Positions 53,523 through 63,758 of a stretch of DNA of 64,000 nucleotides are shown here, in pieces. The first letter of the stretch is position 1, and each line of letters opens with the position of its first letter. Origin of the DNA: Nocardia vaccinii NBRC 15922 (GTDB taxonomy: Bacteria; Actinomycetota; Actinomycetes; Mycobacteriales; Mycobacteriaceae); the NCBI RefSeq assembly GCF_001613305.1, contig NZ_BDCC01000017.1:124001-188000 (forward strand), in the 5' to 3' direction. The position numbers were made by a program, and so were the translations under genes. Under the pieces are notes generated by a model. That model had not been told where the DNA came from. It made no database searches and saw nothing but the letters and a program-made list of their open reading frames with translations.

Positions 53523-55478
53523 ATGACTGCCCCTGATCGCTACTCCTACGGCCCCTATCACGACGGCCCCGATCCGCTCGCGCCACCACTGGATCTGCGC
53601 GATGCCCTGGATCAGATCGGGCGCGAGGTGATGGAGGGCAGCTCGCCGCGGCGGGCGATGGAGGAGTTGCTGCGCCGCGGCATGCGCGATATGCGCGGCC
53701 TGGACGAGTTGACCCGGCAGGTCTGGCAGCGTCGCGCCGACATCACCCGGCACAACCGGCTCGACGGCACCCTGCAGGAGGTGCGTCGACTGCTGGACGA
53801 GGCCCTGGACGCCGAACGCCGCGCACTGTTCCCCGATCCGTCCGACGACGCCCGCTTCGCCGAGGCCCAGCTCGACGCGTTGCCGCCGAGCACCGCGGCC
53901 GCGGTGGGCGAACTGTCCGAATACGACTGGCGTTCGGAGACCGGCCGGGAGAACTACCGCAAGATCCGCGACATGCTCGGTCAGGAACTGCTCGAATCGC
54001 GTTTCCAGGGGATGAAGCAGGCGCTGCAAAGCACCACGCCCCAGGATGTCGAACGCATCAAGCGGATGATGTCCGATCTCAACGATCTACTCGCCGCGCA
54101 TGCCCGCGGCGAGGACACCGAACAGCAGTTCGCCGAATTCATGGCCGAACACGGCGAATTCTTCCCGGAGAATCCGCGCGATACCGATGAGCTGATCGAT
54201 GCGCTGGCCGCGCGGTCGGCCGCCGCGCAGCGCATGCTCAACTCGATGTCCGAACAGCAGCGCGCCGAACTGTCCGAACTGATCGGTCAGGCGTTCGGCG
54301 ATCCGGACGTCGCCGCGCAGGTCGCCGCGCTGGACGCGAATCTGCGTGCGCTGCGTCCGGGTGAAGACTGGGAGTCCGCGCAGCGATTCCGCGGGCAGGA
54401 TCCGCTCGGGATGGGCGAGGGCGCCCAGGCGATGCAGGATCTGGCCGAACTCGACGCCCTTGCCGAACAACTCGGCCAGTCGTATCCCGGTGCGCGGCTC
54501 GAGGATATCGACCTCGACGCGCTGACTCGCCAGCTCGGTGACGAGGCTCGCGTCGACGCTCGGCGTCTGGCCGAACTCGAGCGTGAGCTGCGTCGCCAGG
54601 GTCTGTTCGAACGGGCGCCGGACGGGTCGTTGCGTTTGACGCCCAAGGCATTGCGCCGCTTGGGCGAGACCGCGCTGCGTGCGGTCGTCGGGCAGTTGCG
54701 ATCGCGGCGTGGCGAACGCGACACCGCTCTGGCGGGTGCGGCGGGCGAGCCGACCGGCGCGTCGCGGGCGTGGCGATTCGGCGATACCGAACCCTGGGAC
54801 GTCTCGCGGACCGTGCGCAACGCGGTGCTGCGCTCCGCCTCGGCGGGCAGCCGTAGCGTGCGGCTGGACGTCTCCGATGTCGAGATCGTCGAGACCGAAC
54901 AGCGCTCTCGGGCGGCCGTGGCGCTGTGCGTGGACACCTCCTGGTCGATGGTGCAGGAGGGCCGATGGGTGCCGATGAAGCGCACCGCGCTGGCCCTGCA
55001 TCAGCTGATCAGCACCCGATTCCGTTCCGACGCACTGGAAGTGATCACCTTCGGCCGCCACGCGGGATCGGTTGACGTTTCCGAATTGACTGCGCTGGAA
55101 GGAGTTTGGGAGCAGGGCACGAACCTGCACCACGCCCTCCTGCTGGCCGGCCGGCACCTGCGACGGCACCCCGACGCGGTGCCGGTGGTCCTGGTCGTCA
55201 CCGACGGCGAACCCACCGCCCACCTGGAATCCGACGGCGAGGCCTACTTCAGCTGGCCACCCCAGCCCCGAACCCTGGCCGTCACCATGACCCAGGTCGA
55301 CGCCCTGGCCAAACTGGGCGCATCCATCACGGTATTCATGCTCGGTGACGAACCGCGCCTGGCCGCCTTCGTGGACCTGGTGGCCCGCCGCACCGGCGGC
55401 CGCGTCATCGCCCCCGACCTCGACGGCCTCGGCGCGGCCGTGGTCAGCGACTACCTGCACGGCCGCCGCCGACGCTGA
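53523..55478 (+). CDS. VWA-domain partner protein of the MoxR ATPase
   Basis: 651 residues. The N-terminal 400 residues are helical and charged, resembling the CoxE/BchD-like partners of MoxR ATPases. The C-terminal VWA domain carries a metal-ion site DTSWS (Asp about 470), a Thr in EQGTNLHHALLLAG and Asp in VVTDGEPT, a complete MIDAS. Probably forms a complex with the upstream ATPase. GAGAG lies just before the ATG. No cofactor gene nearby identifies the target. Confidence 0.82.
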   Translation: MTAPDRYSYGPYHDGPDPLAPPLDLRDALDQIGREVMEGSSPRRAMEELLRRGMRDMRGLDELTRQVWQRRADITRHNRLDGTLQEVRRLLDEALDAERRALFPDPSDDARFAEAQLDALPPSTAAAVGELSEYDWRSETGRENYRKIRDMLGQELLESRFQGMKQALQSTTPQDVERIKRMMSDLNDLLAAHARGEDTEQQFAEFMAEHGEFFPENPRDTDELIDALAARSAAAQRMLNSMSEQQRAELSELIGQAFGDPDVAAQVAALDANLRALRPGEDWESAQRFRGQDPLGMGEGAQAMQDLAELDALAEQLGQSYPGARLEDIDLDALTRQLGDEARVDARRLAELERELRRQGLFERAPDGSLRLTPKALRRLGETALRAVVGQLRSRRGERDTALAGAAGEPTGASRAWRFGDTEPWDVSRTVRNAVLRSASAGSRSVRLDVSDVEIVETEQRSRAAVALCVDTSWSMVQEGRWVPMKRTALALHQLISTRFRSDALEVITFGRHAGSVDVSELTALEGVWEQGTNLHHALLLAGRHLRRHPDAVPVVLVVTDGEPTAHLESDGEAYFSWPPQPRTLAVTMTQVDALAKLGASITVFMLGDEPRLAAFVDLVARRTGGRVIAPDLDGLGAAVVSDYLHGRRRR

Positions 55479-55700
55479 CCGTCGCCATGCCCCGGCTCGA
55501 GTTCTCCAGCTCCGCAGCGTGGGCGCGGCCCGGCCGGTTTCGATGCTCGGGTATTGCTGGTGGTCGTGATTCGCACATCGTAGCGGGGTGCTGGTTGCGG
55601 TGACCGGGCGGTCTACCCAGGCCGATTCGTGAGGGTTTCGGTGCAGCGGCGCCGCAAGCGATGTTCGCTGCGGATGTGCCAGGCCCATCGCCGGACGCGG

Positions 55701-56531
55701 CTAGCGTGAGGTTGCCCGTGCAATCGCCTGGATCGCTCGCAGGCGTCCGTCAGCGAGGGCTTCGACGAGGTTGTCGATCCGTGTGCCGAAGTCGGGGACG
55801 AACGCGTGGAGTCCGAGCGGACCGGGAGGCAGCGCGCGCACCATTCGCATCGTGGCCACGGCCGTTTCGGTGAGGTCTGCCCAGTGCTCGATGGTGAATC
55901 CGGCGCCCTCGACGGTAGCGCTCAGCGCGGCCGGAGTCATCAGGTGGCTGTGTTCGGGCAGATCGGCCCAGGGCACCGGGTAATCCGGTTCGCCCTTTTC
56001 GCTGGAGGTGATGTCCCACATGGCAAGTCGGCCACCGCGGGTCAGGACGCGGCGCGCCTCCCGATAGAGGAGATTCTTATCGGCCACGTTCATTTGGACG
56101 TGCTGACTGAAGACCACGTCGAAGGACGAGTCGATGAACGGGAGATCCGTGACATCTGCTTGCCTGACGACGATTCTGTCGTCCAGGCCGACCAGACGGT
56201 TGAGCCATCGAGCCGTGTCGCAATAGCTTTCGGCCAGATCGATCGCCGTCGTCCTGCAGCCGAAGCGCGCGGTGAGGTACCGCGCGGTGCCGCCGATGCA
56301 GGTACCGGCATCGAGCACGTTGCTGCCGGGTTCGATGTCGAGCAGATCCGCGAGTTGCTCGGTCGCGATACGTCCGCTGGTGTGGAAGTCCTCGAGCATT
56401 CCGAGGTCGGCAGCCTGGAGGTGGTCGAGGTCCTTTCCCGCGGCGATGAGGGCTCGTTCGATGTCCGACCGGGATGAGCCGGTCTCGTAGGGAGAGGGGA
56501 TACGCGCGCGCGTCATGTCTTTTTCCTTCAT
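55701..56531 (-). CDS. SAM-dependent class I methyltransferase
   Basis: 276 residues. Motif I VLDAGTCIGGTARYL, the acidic TAIDLAESY, and the post-motif VVFSQHVQMNVADKNLLYREARRVLTRGGRL fit small-molecule methyltransferases of the UbiE/glycine-sarcosine type. Target unknown. The start overlaps the HxlR stop by four bases (ATGA), so the regulator and enzyme are co-translated. The 222 bases downstream to the VWA gene hold nothing recognised. Confidence 0.82.
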   Translation of the reverse strand: MKEKDMTRARIPSPYETGSSRSDIERALIAAGKDLDHLQAADLGMLEDFHTSGRIATEQLADLLDIEPGSNVLDAGTCIGGTARYLTARFGCRTTAIDLAESYCDTARWLNRLVGLDDRIVVRQADVTDLPFIDSSFDVVFSQHVQMNVADKNLLYREARRVLTRGGRLAMWDITSSEKGEPDYPVPWADLPEHSHLMTPAALSATVEGAGFTIEHWADLTETAVATMRMVRALPPGPLGLHAFVPDFGTRIDNLVEALADGRLRAIQAIARATSR

Positions 56532-57223
56532 TCGTCAGCGCCGCCGACGGGCTGGTGCCCGATCGATGTCGGCTCAGGGGGTGGTCCGGGTTCGGTGACA
56601 GGTCGCAGTCGATCGAGAACCTCGCGCCTCCCGAGCGCGGTGAGCCCGAGAGCGGTGGCACCGTCGAGATTTATCAACCCGGTGAGCAGCCCGAGGACGG
56701 CGCGGGGTGGACCCTCGATGGTCAGGTCCGGGTCGGCGACGCGGCCGACTCTGGCGTGGACCCGGCCGTCGCCGAACTCGACGACCGCGTGTTCGCCGGA
56801 GGCGATCAGTTGGATGGTCAGCGGTGGGCCGTCGGGATCGGCGTCGGTGGTGAACCACGCCGGCACATAGGCGAGCCACTGGGCTCGGAACGCGTCGCCG
56901 GGCCGCTCGGTAACCATGAATCGCATGCCCCACAGGCCGAGCGTCCGCAGGGTAGGTTCCAACGCCCGTCCGGTCTCGGTGAGTTCGTAGAGGGTGGTCG
57001 CGACAGGAGGCGGTGCGGAAGTGCTGTCGATCAACCCGCTCTCCTTGAGCTCGCCCAGTCGGGTCGACAAAAGGTTGGCGGCGATGGTGGGGAGTCCGTT
57101 TTTCAGGTCCGTGAATCGGCACGGCCCCTGTACGAGCAACTCGCGAACGATCAGCAGTGTCCAGCGGTCGCCGACGAGGTCCAGAGCTCGGGCGATCGAG
57201 CAGTATTCACCATAGCTTCGCAT
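56528..57223 (-). CDS. HxlR-family regulator with C-terminal SCP2-like domain
   Basis: 231 residues. The HxlR winged helix is at about 1-95 (CSIARALDLVGDRWTLLIVRELLVQGPCRF ... LSTRLGELKESGLI), followed by a domain (PPLTIQLIASGEHAVVEFGDGRVHARVGRVADPDLTIEG) resembling SCP2/sterol-carrier modules, which may sense a hydrophobic ligand. Divergent from the MFS pump and upstream of the methyltransferase; probably controls both through the dyad at 57235-57268. Confidence 0.82.
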   Translation of the reverse strand: MRSYGEYCSIARALDLVGDRWTLLIVRELLVQGPCRFTDLKNGLPTIAANLLSTRLGELKESGLIDSTSAPPPVATTLYELTETGRALEPTLRTLGLWGMRFMVTERPGDAFRAQWLAYVPAWFTTDADPDGPPLTIQLIASGEHAVVEFGDGRVHARVGRVADPDLTIEGPPRAVLGLLTGLINLDGATALGLTALGRREVLDRLRPVTEPGPPPEPTSIGHQPVGGADE

Positions 57224-57234
57224 GCAACGAGCAT

Positions 57235-57268
57235 AACCTCGGGAGTTGAGTTTTTCAACTTATAGGTT
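57235..57268. promoter_or_regulatory. Nested dyad between the HxlR and MFS genes
   Basis: AGTTGA (57244-57249) and TCAACT (57255-57260) form an inner inverted repeat with a five-base spacer; AACCT (57235-57239) and AGGTT (57264-57268) form an outer one. The pattern is near-symmetric and sits where both divergent promoters must be. A T-run follows (57269-57276). Confidence 0.5.
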
Positions 57269-57302
57269 GTTTTTTTCTATCAACGATGGTTATGGTTCCA
57301 CC

Positions 57303-58874
57303 ATGACTCGTCTTCGATCCAAACCGCTTGTACTTCTGGCCCTGCTGGTGGCCGCCTTCGTGATCAACGTCGACACCACCCTGGTCAACGTCGCGCTACC
57401 GACGTTGACCACGGAAATCGGTGCGACTACGACGCAATTGCAGTGGGTGGTGGATGCCTACAACCTGGTATTCGCGGCGCTCCTGCTCACCTGCGGCAGC
57501 GTCTCGGACCGCCTGGGACGCAAGGGCATGCTGCTGGCGGGCCTGCTGGTGTTCGGTGTCGCGAGCTTCGTCGGCGGCTTTGCGACAACCCCCGGCGGGC
57601 TCATCGCCGCACGCGGCGTGATGGGCTTGGGAGCCGCGATGACGTTTCCCGCCACACTGTCGCTGCTGACCGGCGTGTTCGTCAGCCGCAACGAGCGCGC
57701 GCTGGCGATCGGGCTATGGGGCGCCACCGGCGGAGTGGCCATCGCGCTCGGGCCGATCGTCGGCGGCTTGCTGCTCGAGCACTTCAGCTGGTCGAGCATC
57801 TTCTACGCACTGGGGCCGGTCTCATCGGCCGCCATCATCCTGGCCGCATTGTGCGTGCCACGGGAGAGGATCCCGGCATCGCCCGGGATGGACTTTTTCG
57901 GCCTCGCCTTCTCGGGCGGATTCATGGCCGTGCTCGTCTACACCGTCATCGAGGCACCGAACCGAGGCTGGACCGCATCGGCCACCCTGCTGGGTTTTGC
58001 CGCTGCGACGGTCTTGCTGATCGCGTTCGTTGCGGCCGAAAGGCGAACCGACCGCCCCATGCTCGACGTGCGACTGTTCGCGAACATGCGTTTCAGTGCG
58101 GCCAGCGGGGCGGTCACGGTGTGCTTTTTCACGCTGTTCGGCTTCATCTTCTTGATGACGCAGTACTTCCAGTTCATCCGCACTTACGGCGCTCTGTCCA
58201 CCGGCGTTCACCTGCTCCCGGTCGCGGTCTCGGTCGCGATCGGCTCCGCTGTTGGCACGCGGCTCGCGGTCGAGGTCGGCACCAAGGCGATCGTCACACT
58301 TGGGCTGGTGCTGCAGGCAGGCTTCTACTTCTGGGTCGCCGCAGGCATAACGCCTACCTCCAGGTACGAGATCATCGCAATCCAGATGGTCGTCTACGGC
58401 TTGGGCATGGGCCTGACCTCGGCACCCGCGACCGAATCAATCATGGGGGCCGTCCCAGCTCGTCAGGCCGGCATCGGGTCCGCCGTCAACGATTCCACCC
58501 GACTGCTGGGCGGCACGCTCGGCGTCGCTGTCATCGGCAGCGTCTACGCCTCCCTTTACAGCGCTCGACTCGACACCGACCTACCCGAACATCTTCCGTC
58601 CGCGCTGACCCGCGTCGCCCATCAGTCGGTCGGCGGCGCGTACAGCGTTGCCGGACAGCTGTCCGCGGACGGTCGCAGCGTCATCGGGAACGCGGTACAC
58701 GCCGCGGCCACGAACGCCTTCGATCACGGACTCGCTATCGGCTGCCTCGTGGCCGGAGCCATCGCCGCCGGAGGCGCACTGCTCGCGGCCGTGTTTCTGC
58801 CCGCCCAACCTCCTCGAGAGTCCGAAACACCGCACGGCCCAACCGAACCGATCATCGCCCGGGACCGGGCGTGA
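57303..58874 (+). CDS. MFS drug-resistance transporter (DHA2, 14-helix type)
   Basis: 523 residues. N-terminal MTRLRSKPLVLLALLVAAFVINVDTTLVNVALP and the loop GSVSDRLGRKGMLLAG are typical of EmrB/QacA drug:proton antiporters, and TPGGLIAARGVMGLGAAMTFP is the DHA signature. Likely exports toxic small molecules. The ATG at 57303 begins the conserved sequence; the ORF upstream lies in the operator. Divergent from the HxlR gene, which probably represses it. Confidence 0.85.
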   Translation: MTRLRSKPLVLLALLVAAFVINVDTTLVNVALPTLTTEIGATTTQLQWVVDAYNLVFAALLLTCGSVSDRLGRKGMLLAGLLVFGVASFVGGFATTPGGLIAARGVMGLGAAMTFPATLSLLTGVFVSRNERALAIGLWGATGGVAIALGPIVGGLLLEHFSWSSIFYALGPVSSAAIILAALCVPRERIPASPGMDFFGLAFSGGFMAVLVYTVIEAPNRGWTASATLLGFAAATVLLIAFVAAERRTDRPMLDVRLFANMRFSAASGAVTVCFFTLFGFIFLMTQYFQFIRTYGALSTGVHLLPVAVSVAIGSAVGTRLAVEVGTKAIVTLGLVLQAGFYFWVAAGITPTSRYEIIAIQMVVYGLGMGLTSAPATESIMGAVPARQAGIGSAVNDSTRLLGGTLGVAVIGSVYASLYSARLDTDLPEHLPSALTRVAHQSVGGAYSVAGQLSADGRSVIGNAVHAAATNAFDHGLAIGCLVAGAIAAGGALLAAVFLPAQPPRESETPHGPTEPIIARDRA

Positions 58875-58949
58875 GTCCGAGAACAAGAGCCCGAATTTCC
58901 GAAGTCGCGGTCGGCGCCCGATGCGTCGGCCATGGAGAATGGAGTCGCC

Positions 58950-59708
58950 ATGTCATCTGTCCCCTGGTACTTGTGGGCGCTGGTAATCGTCGCCATCGGA
59001 CTGATATTGCTCATGACAGCGAGACAGTTATGGATGTCGGCCAAGGCCGTGGGAGTGGACAACAGAGCGGCATTGCGTCTGTCGGCGTTGTTCGTCGCCG
59101 GATACGTCGGATGGATCCTGGTGACGGCGGTGTTGGCCGCCGGCCACGTGTACCGGCTGGATGACGCCACCACCAAGCCGTGGGTAGCGTTGGGATTCGC
59201 GATACCGGTGATCGGGCTACTCGTTTCGACCCGACTGCCGATCGCCCGGAGTGTCCTGTCCGATCCACAGATCTTGTCGCGACTTGCCCGACCGCATGAG
59301 GCACGCGTGGCCGGTGTGATCTTCCTGATCGTCCTGGCGCTGGGCGGGTTGCCGCCGGCCTTCGCGCTTCCAGCCGGTCTCGGCGACATCGCGATCGGCC
59401 TGGCCGCGCCCAGGGTGATCCGCAAGTTGCGTAACGGCGACGGGACTCGCCGGTTCATCTTGTTCAACATCCTGGGGCTGCTGGACATCAGCGTTGCCTT
59501 CGCGGTCGGATTCCTCGGCGGACCGGGCAATACACGGCTGCTCCACCTGACCCCCACGACACAGCTGATCTCCACGCTGCCACTGGTCCTGATCCCCACG
59601 GCGGGTGTGCCCCTGCTGTTCACGCTGCACCTCATCTCGCTGGCGAAACTGCGGACCCGGATCTCCGCCACCGCCACCCAGGCCCAGCCCACGCTCGTCG
59701 TCGGCTGA
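58950..59708 (+). CDS. Polytopic membrane protein of unknown function
   Basis: 252 residues, about six or seven membrane helices (VPWYLWALVIVAIGLILLMTA ... ), with a polar loop (SVLSDPQILSRLARPHEAR) near the middle. No family recognised. ATG at 58950 has GGAG five bases upstream. Follows the MFS gene by 75 bases and precedes the DUF302 gene by 30, so it probably belongs to one transcript. Confidence 0.65.
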   Translation: MSSVPWYLWALVIVAIGLILLMTARQLWMSAKAVGVDNRAALRLSALFVAGYVGWILVTAVLAAGHVYRLDDATTKPWVALGFAIPVIGLLVSTRLPIARSVLSDPQILSRLARPHEARVAGVIFLIVLALGGLPPAFALPAGLGDIAIGLAAPRVIRKLRNGDGTRRFILFNILGLLDISVAFAVGFLGGPGNTRLLHLTPTTQLISTLPLVLIPTAGVPLLFTLHLISLAKLRTRISATATQAQPTLVVG

Positions 59709-59738
59709 TCGAAACTCGCACCCCACAAGGAGAATCCG

Positions 59739-60284
59739 ATGACCCTGTCCGCCGACACCGCGCGCGTCCGTCGCATCACTCACTCTGTCAACCGGTTCGT
59801 TATCGAGGCAGATGACACGTTCGACAACGTGTGCCGCCGCTTCGAGGAGTTGGTACCCGACATCGACTTCACCGCGCTCACCGAGATGGTCAACGCCGGT
59901 GACCTGGAGGCCGTGACGAGATATACCGCGGAACGCACGCCCAACTCGTTCGCGAACTTCTGGACGTTGGACCCGACCGCGATGATGAAGCTGCGGGGCA
60001 ACGACACTCGTGCGGTCACGTACATGATCGGCAACAACGTGATCGCCGAGACCATGTTTCGACACGATGCGGGAATCATGCTGTACGCACCCATACGCGT
60101 TGCCATCTATACCGACGGCGACGACCGCACCTTCCTCGGCATCGACCAGCCGTCCACGCGCTTCGACAGTTTCGGCAATCCCGACATCGCCGGCGTCGGA
60201 AAGTTGCTCGACCGGAAGCTCGCTGTCGTGCTGGGCCTGCTCGGTGTGACCGTGCCAACCGAACTCACGCCGAGTGCGCTGTGA
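59739..60284 (+). CDS. DUF302 domain protein
   Basis: 181 residues. The block AVTYMIGNNVIAETMFRHDAGIMLYAPIRVAIYTD matches the DUF302 core; RITHSVNRFVIEADDTFDNVCRRFEELVP begins the domain. Function unknown; the fold may bind lipid or small ligands. AAGGAG lies eight bases before the ATG, a strong ribosome site. Last gene of the accessory block, ending before a hairpin. Confidence 0.75.
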   Translation: MTLSADTARVRRITHSVNRFVIEADDTFDNVCRRFEELVPDIDFTALTEMVNAGDLEAVTRYTAERTPNSFANFWTLDPTAMMKLRGNDTRAVTYMIGNNVIAETMFRHDAGIMLYAPIRVAIYTDGDDRTFLGIDQPSTRFDSFGNPDIAGVGKLLDRKLAVVLGLLGVTVPTELTPSAL

Positions 60285-60302
60285 CGCACGGGCAACCGGA
60301 CG

Positions 60303-60322
60303 ATGCCTCCGACCCGAGGCAT
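60303..60322. terminator. Hairpin after the DUF302 gene
   Basis: ATGCCTC (60303-60309) and GAGGCAT (60316-60322) pair perfectly, six-base loop, 19 bases past the stop and before the convergent ruvB. Confidence 0.5.
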
Positions 60323-60411
60323 GCCTCGACATTATCGAATGAATGCTGTGAACCCAGGTCAAGGCGAGTTGTAGTCGATCTCGCCCGCCATGTCGGACTC
60401 CAGGAAGCTGC

Positions 60412-61494
<1,083 letters not shown>

Positions 61495-61500
61495 CCGCCG

Positions 61501-62106
61501 CTACCGGTTCTTCCCGAGCATGCCCAGTGCCGCGCGCAACGTCTTGGCGGTGTCGAGTCCCGGATCCTCGGCCAGGACAGTGTCCACCGCCGGTTCGGCC
61601 TGTTTGGCTCCGAATCCGAGTCCGACGAGTGCCTCGATCACCTGCTCGCGCACCGGCGTGACCACCGGAGCGGGTGCGACGCCCGGCGGACCGGATTGCA
61701 CCGGAACAAGATTCACCTTGTCGCGCAGTTCGACCACCATCCGCTCGGCCCCGCGCTTGCCGATGCCGGGTACGCGGGTCAGCGCGGCCACATTGCTCTC
61801 GGCCAGGGCCTTGCGCAACGCCTCGGGTTCGAGCACCGCCAGGACCGCCATCGCCAGCCGGGGCCCCACGCCGGAGACGGTCTGCAACAGACCGAACAGA
61901 TCCCGCGCCTCGGTATCGGCGAAGCCGAACAGGGTCATCGAATCCTCGCGGACGATCATCGCGGTGAACAGTCGCGATTCCTCACCGCGAGTGAGGGTGC
62001 TCAGCGTCGCGGGTGTCGCGTTGAGCCGGTAGCCGACCCCGGCGGCCTCGATCACCGCATGGTCGAGGCCGATCTCGAGCACCTCACCGCGTACCGACGC
62101 GATCAC
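61501..62106 (-). CDS. ruvA: Holliday junction DNA-binding protein RuvA
   Basis: 201 residues: an OB fold ([26 protein letters not shown]), tandem HhH motifs ([37 protein letters not shown]), and C-terminal domain III. The frame is open to 62217, but the GTG at 62106 overlapping the ruvC stop (GTGA) gives the proper start with GAAGGCGG upstream. Confidence 0.95.
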   Translation of the reverse strand: MIASVRGEVLEIGLDHAVIEAAGVGYRLNATPATLSTLTRGEESRLFTAMIVREDSMTLFGFADTEARDLFGLLQTVSGVGPRLAMAVLAVLEPEALRKALAESNVAALTRVPGIGKRGAERMVVELRDKVNLVPVQSGPPGVAPAPVVTPVREQVIEALVGLGFGAKQAEPAVDTVLAEDPGLDTAKTLRAALGMLGKNR

Positions 62107-62672
62107 CGGTTCACCGCCTTCCGTTGCCGGGCAAGTCGTTCCGCATATCTGCGCCGCTGTTCTTCGGCCATGGCCTCCGCCTTGGCCATGCGCTCCTGCA
62201 TCGGCGCCCGCCAACAATGACAGATCGCCAAGGCGAGCGCATCGGCGGCATCGGCCGGTTTCGGCGCGGTCGCCAGGCCCAGGATCCGGGTCACCATCGC
62301 GGTCACCTGCGCCTTGTCCGCGGACCCGTTACCGGTGACCGCCGCCTTCACCTGACTCGGCGTGTGGAACGCCACCGGGATACCGCGCCGCGCCGCGGCC
62401 AGCGCGATCACGCCGCCCGCCTGCGCGGTACCCATCGCGGTGCGCACGTTGTGCTGGGAGAACACCCGCTCGATCGCGACCGCCTCGGGCCGGTGGGTAT
62501 CCATCCACTGCTCGGCCGCATCGGAAACCGCCAGCAACCGATGTGCGAGATCCATCTCCGGCGGCGTGCGCACGACATCCACGCCCACCGCGCTCACCCG
62601 TCGCCCCAGCCCACCCTGCACAACGCTCAGACCACACCGGGTGAGCCCGGGATCCACACCCATCACCCGCAC
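62103..62672 (-). CDS. ruvC: Holliday junction resolvase RuvC
   Basis: 189 residues. Catalytic acidic residues are visible: Asp7 (MGVDPGL), Glu near 69 (VAIERVF), and the Asp pair in [15 protein letters not shown]. Cuts Holliday junctions. First gene of ruvCAB; a LexA box lies about 22 bases upstream. GTG start at 62672. Confidence 0.95.
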   Translation of the reverse strand: MRVMGVDPGLTRCGLSVVQGGLGRRVSAVGVDVVRTPPEMDLAHRLLAVSDAAEQWMDTHRPEAVAIERVFSQHNVRTAMGTAQAGGVIALAAARRGIPVAFHTPSQVKAAVTGNGSADKAQVTAMVTRILGLATAPKPADAADALALAICHCWRAPMQERMAKAEAMAEEQRRRYAERLARQRKAVNR

Positions 62673-62693
62673 GTAAGCACCCCTACCTGATTC

Positions 62694-62709
62694 GCGAACA
62701 GTTGTTCGA
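62694..62709 (-). promoter_or_regulatory. LexA (SOS) box upstream of ruvCAB
   Basis: GCGAAC-AGTT-GTTCGA matches TCGAAC-N4-GTTCGA except for the first base; CGAAC/GTTCG is a perfect palindrome. ruvC is a LexA target in M. tuberculosis. The remaining 62710-62986 holds no recognisable gene. Confidence 0.8.
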
Positions 62710-62986
62710 AGTCTAGAGGACGACCATCGACCCGCCCGATACCGACACGGAGCGCCCTACCGCGCCGATGCACCCGCCCGCATGTGCGCGGGCAGGCACA
62801 GCAGGGCCGGATCGTTCGCGCGAGCTGACCACTGCCGCATGGGATCGCCGACCAACCGTCTTTCCCCAGGTCCAGCAATCCGCTGAGCCGACCGACGGTG
62901 GCCGACAATTCTGCCCAGCTATATCAGAGACCACCGACATCTTTCCCGCGAGAACGCTCGGATCGCCTCGTTCTCGAATACGCCTG

Positions 62987-63496
62987 TCACGTCAGCGCGT
63001 TCTCGAATGCCCGGTACCCGTCGGCACCGAACAGTACGAAACTGATCCGCCGCACGTCCGTACGCGCTCCCCGCACCGTCTCGATCGCGATTCGAGCACC
63101 GTCGTCCATGGGCCAGCCGAAGACTCCGGTGGATATCGCCGGAAAAGCGACCGTCTCGGCGCCCAGCTCGTCGGCGATGGCCAGGGACTCGCGATAGCAG
63201 GAGGCCAACAGCTCCGAGCGATCGTCGCGGGCCGACCACACCGGGCCGACCGTGTGAATCACCCAGCGCGCGGGCAGATTTCCGGCGGTGGTGGCCACCG
63301 CGGCGCCGGTCGGCAGCCCCTTGCCGTAGCGGGATGCGCGCAGATCCCGGCACTCCGCGAGAATGGCCGGGCCACCCTTCCGGTGAATCGCGCCGTCCAC
63401 TCCCCCGCCACCCAGCAGAGTGGAGTTCGCCGCGTTCACCACCGCGTCGACGGCTTGCTCGGTGATATCGCCACGCACCAAAACGAGTTCGGCCAT
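62987..63496 (-). CDS. Macro-domain protein (ADP-ribose binding, deacetylase-like)
   Basis: 169 residues, a single macro domain: ELVLVRGDITEQAVDAVVNAANSTLLGGGGVDGAIHRKGG, then GNLPARWVIHTVGPVW and AFPAISTGVFGWP, all of the family. Members hydrolyse O-acetyl-ADP-ribose or remove ADP-ribose from targets. The ATG at 63496 starts the conserved domain; the ribosome site is weak. Beside ruvC but with its own promoter region. Confidence 0.85.
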   Translation of the reverse strand: MAELVLVRGDITEQAVDAVVNAANSTLLGGGGVDGAIHRKGGPAILAECRDLRASRYGKGLPTGAAVATTAGNLPARWVIHTVGPVWSARDDRSELLASCYRESLAIADELGAETVAFPAISTGVFGWPMDDGARIAIETVRGARTDVRRISFVLFGADGYRAFENALT

Positions 63497-63497
63497 G

Positions 63498-63758
63498 TCA
63501 ACATTGTGCCCGGTCGGCACGCCCGGCAGCCGAACCGCCATAGCGCGGGACGCGGTCGTATTCTTCTCGCCCTCGCATGGGAGCCGCGCCGTAGCCGCGT
63601 GCACGGGCGAAGTCGTCCCATGTGACCGGACAGCGAGAGCATCCTGCCCGGCACGAGTCGACCGAGTTTCTCCGCGCTCGGACTTTCCGCAGTCTCGAAG
63701 ATGCCGCCGGCCGGAACGATGCCGGCCGGAACCTGACGGTCGCATACCGTACGAGCAT
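63498..63758 (-). CDS. Possible small Cys-containing protein, antisense to the SMR start
   Basis: 86 codons if started at the ATG at 63758, which shares CATG with the SMR start on the other strand. The C-terminal half (DSCRAGCSRCPVTWDDFARARGYGAAPMRGREEYDRVPRYG) looks protein-like and has three clustered Cys, suggesting a metal site. The N-terminal third is Arg-rich and may not be translated. Low confidence. Confidence 0.3.
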   Translation of the reverse strand: MLVRYATVRFRPASFRPAASSRLRKVRARRNSVDSCRAGCSRCPVTWDDFARARGYGAAPMRGREEYDRVPRYGGSAAGRADRAQC

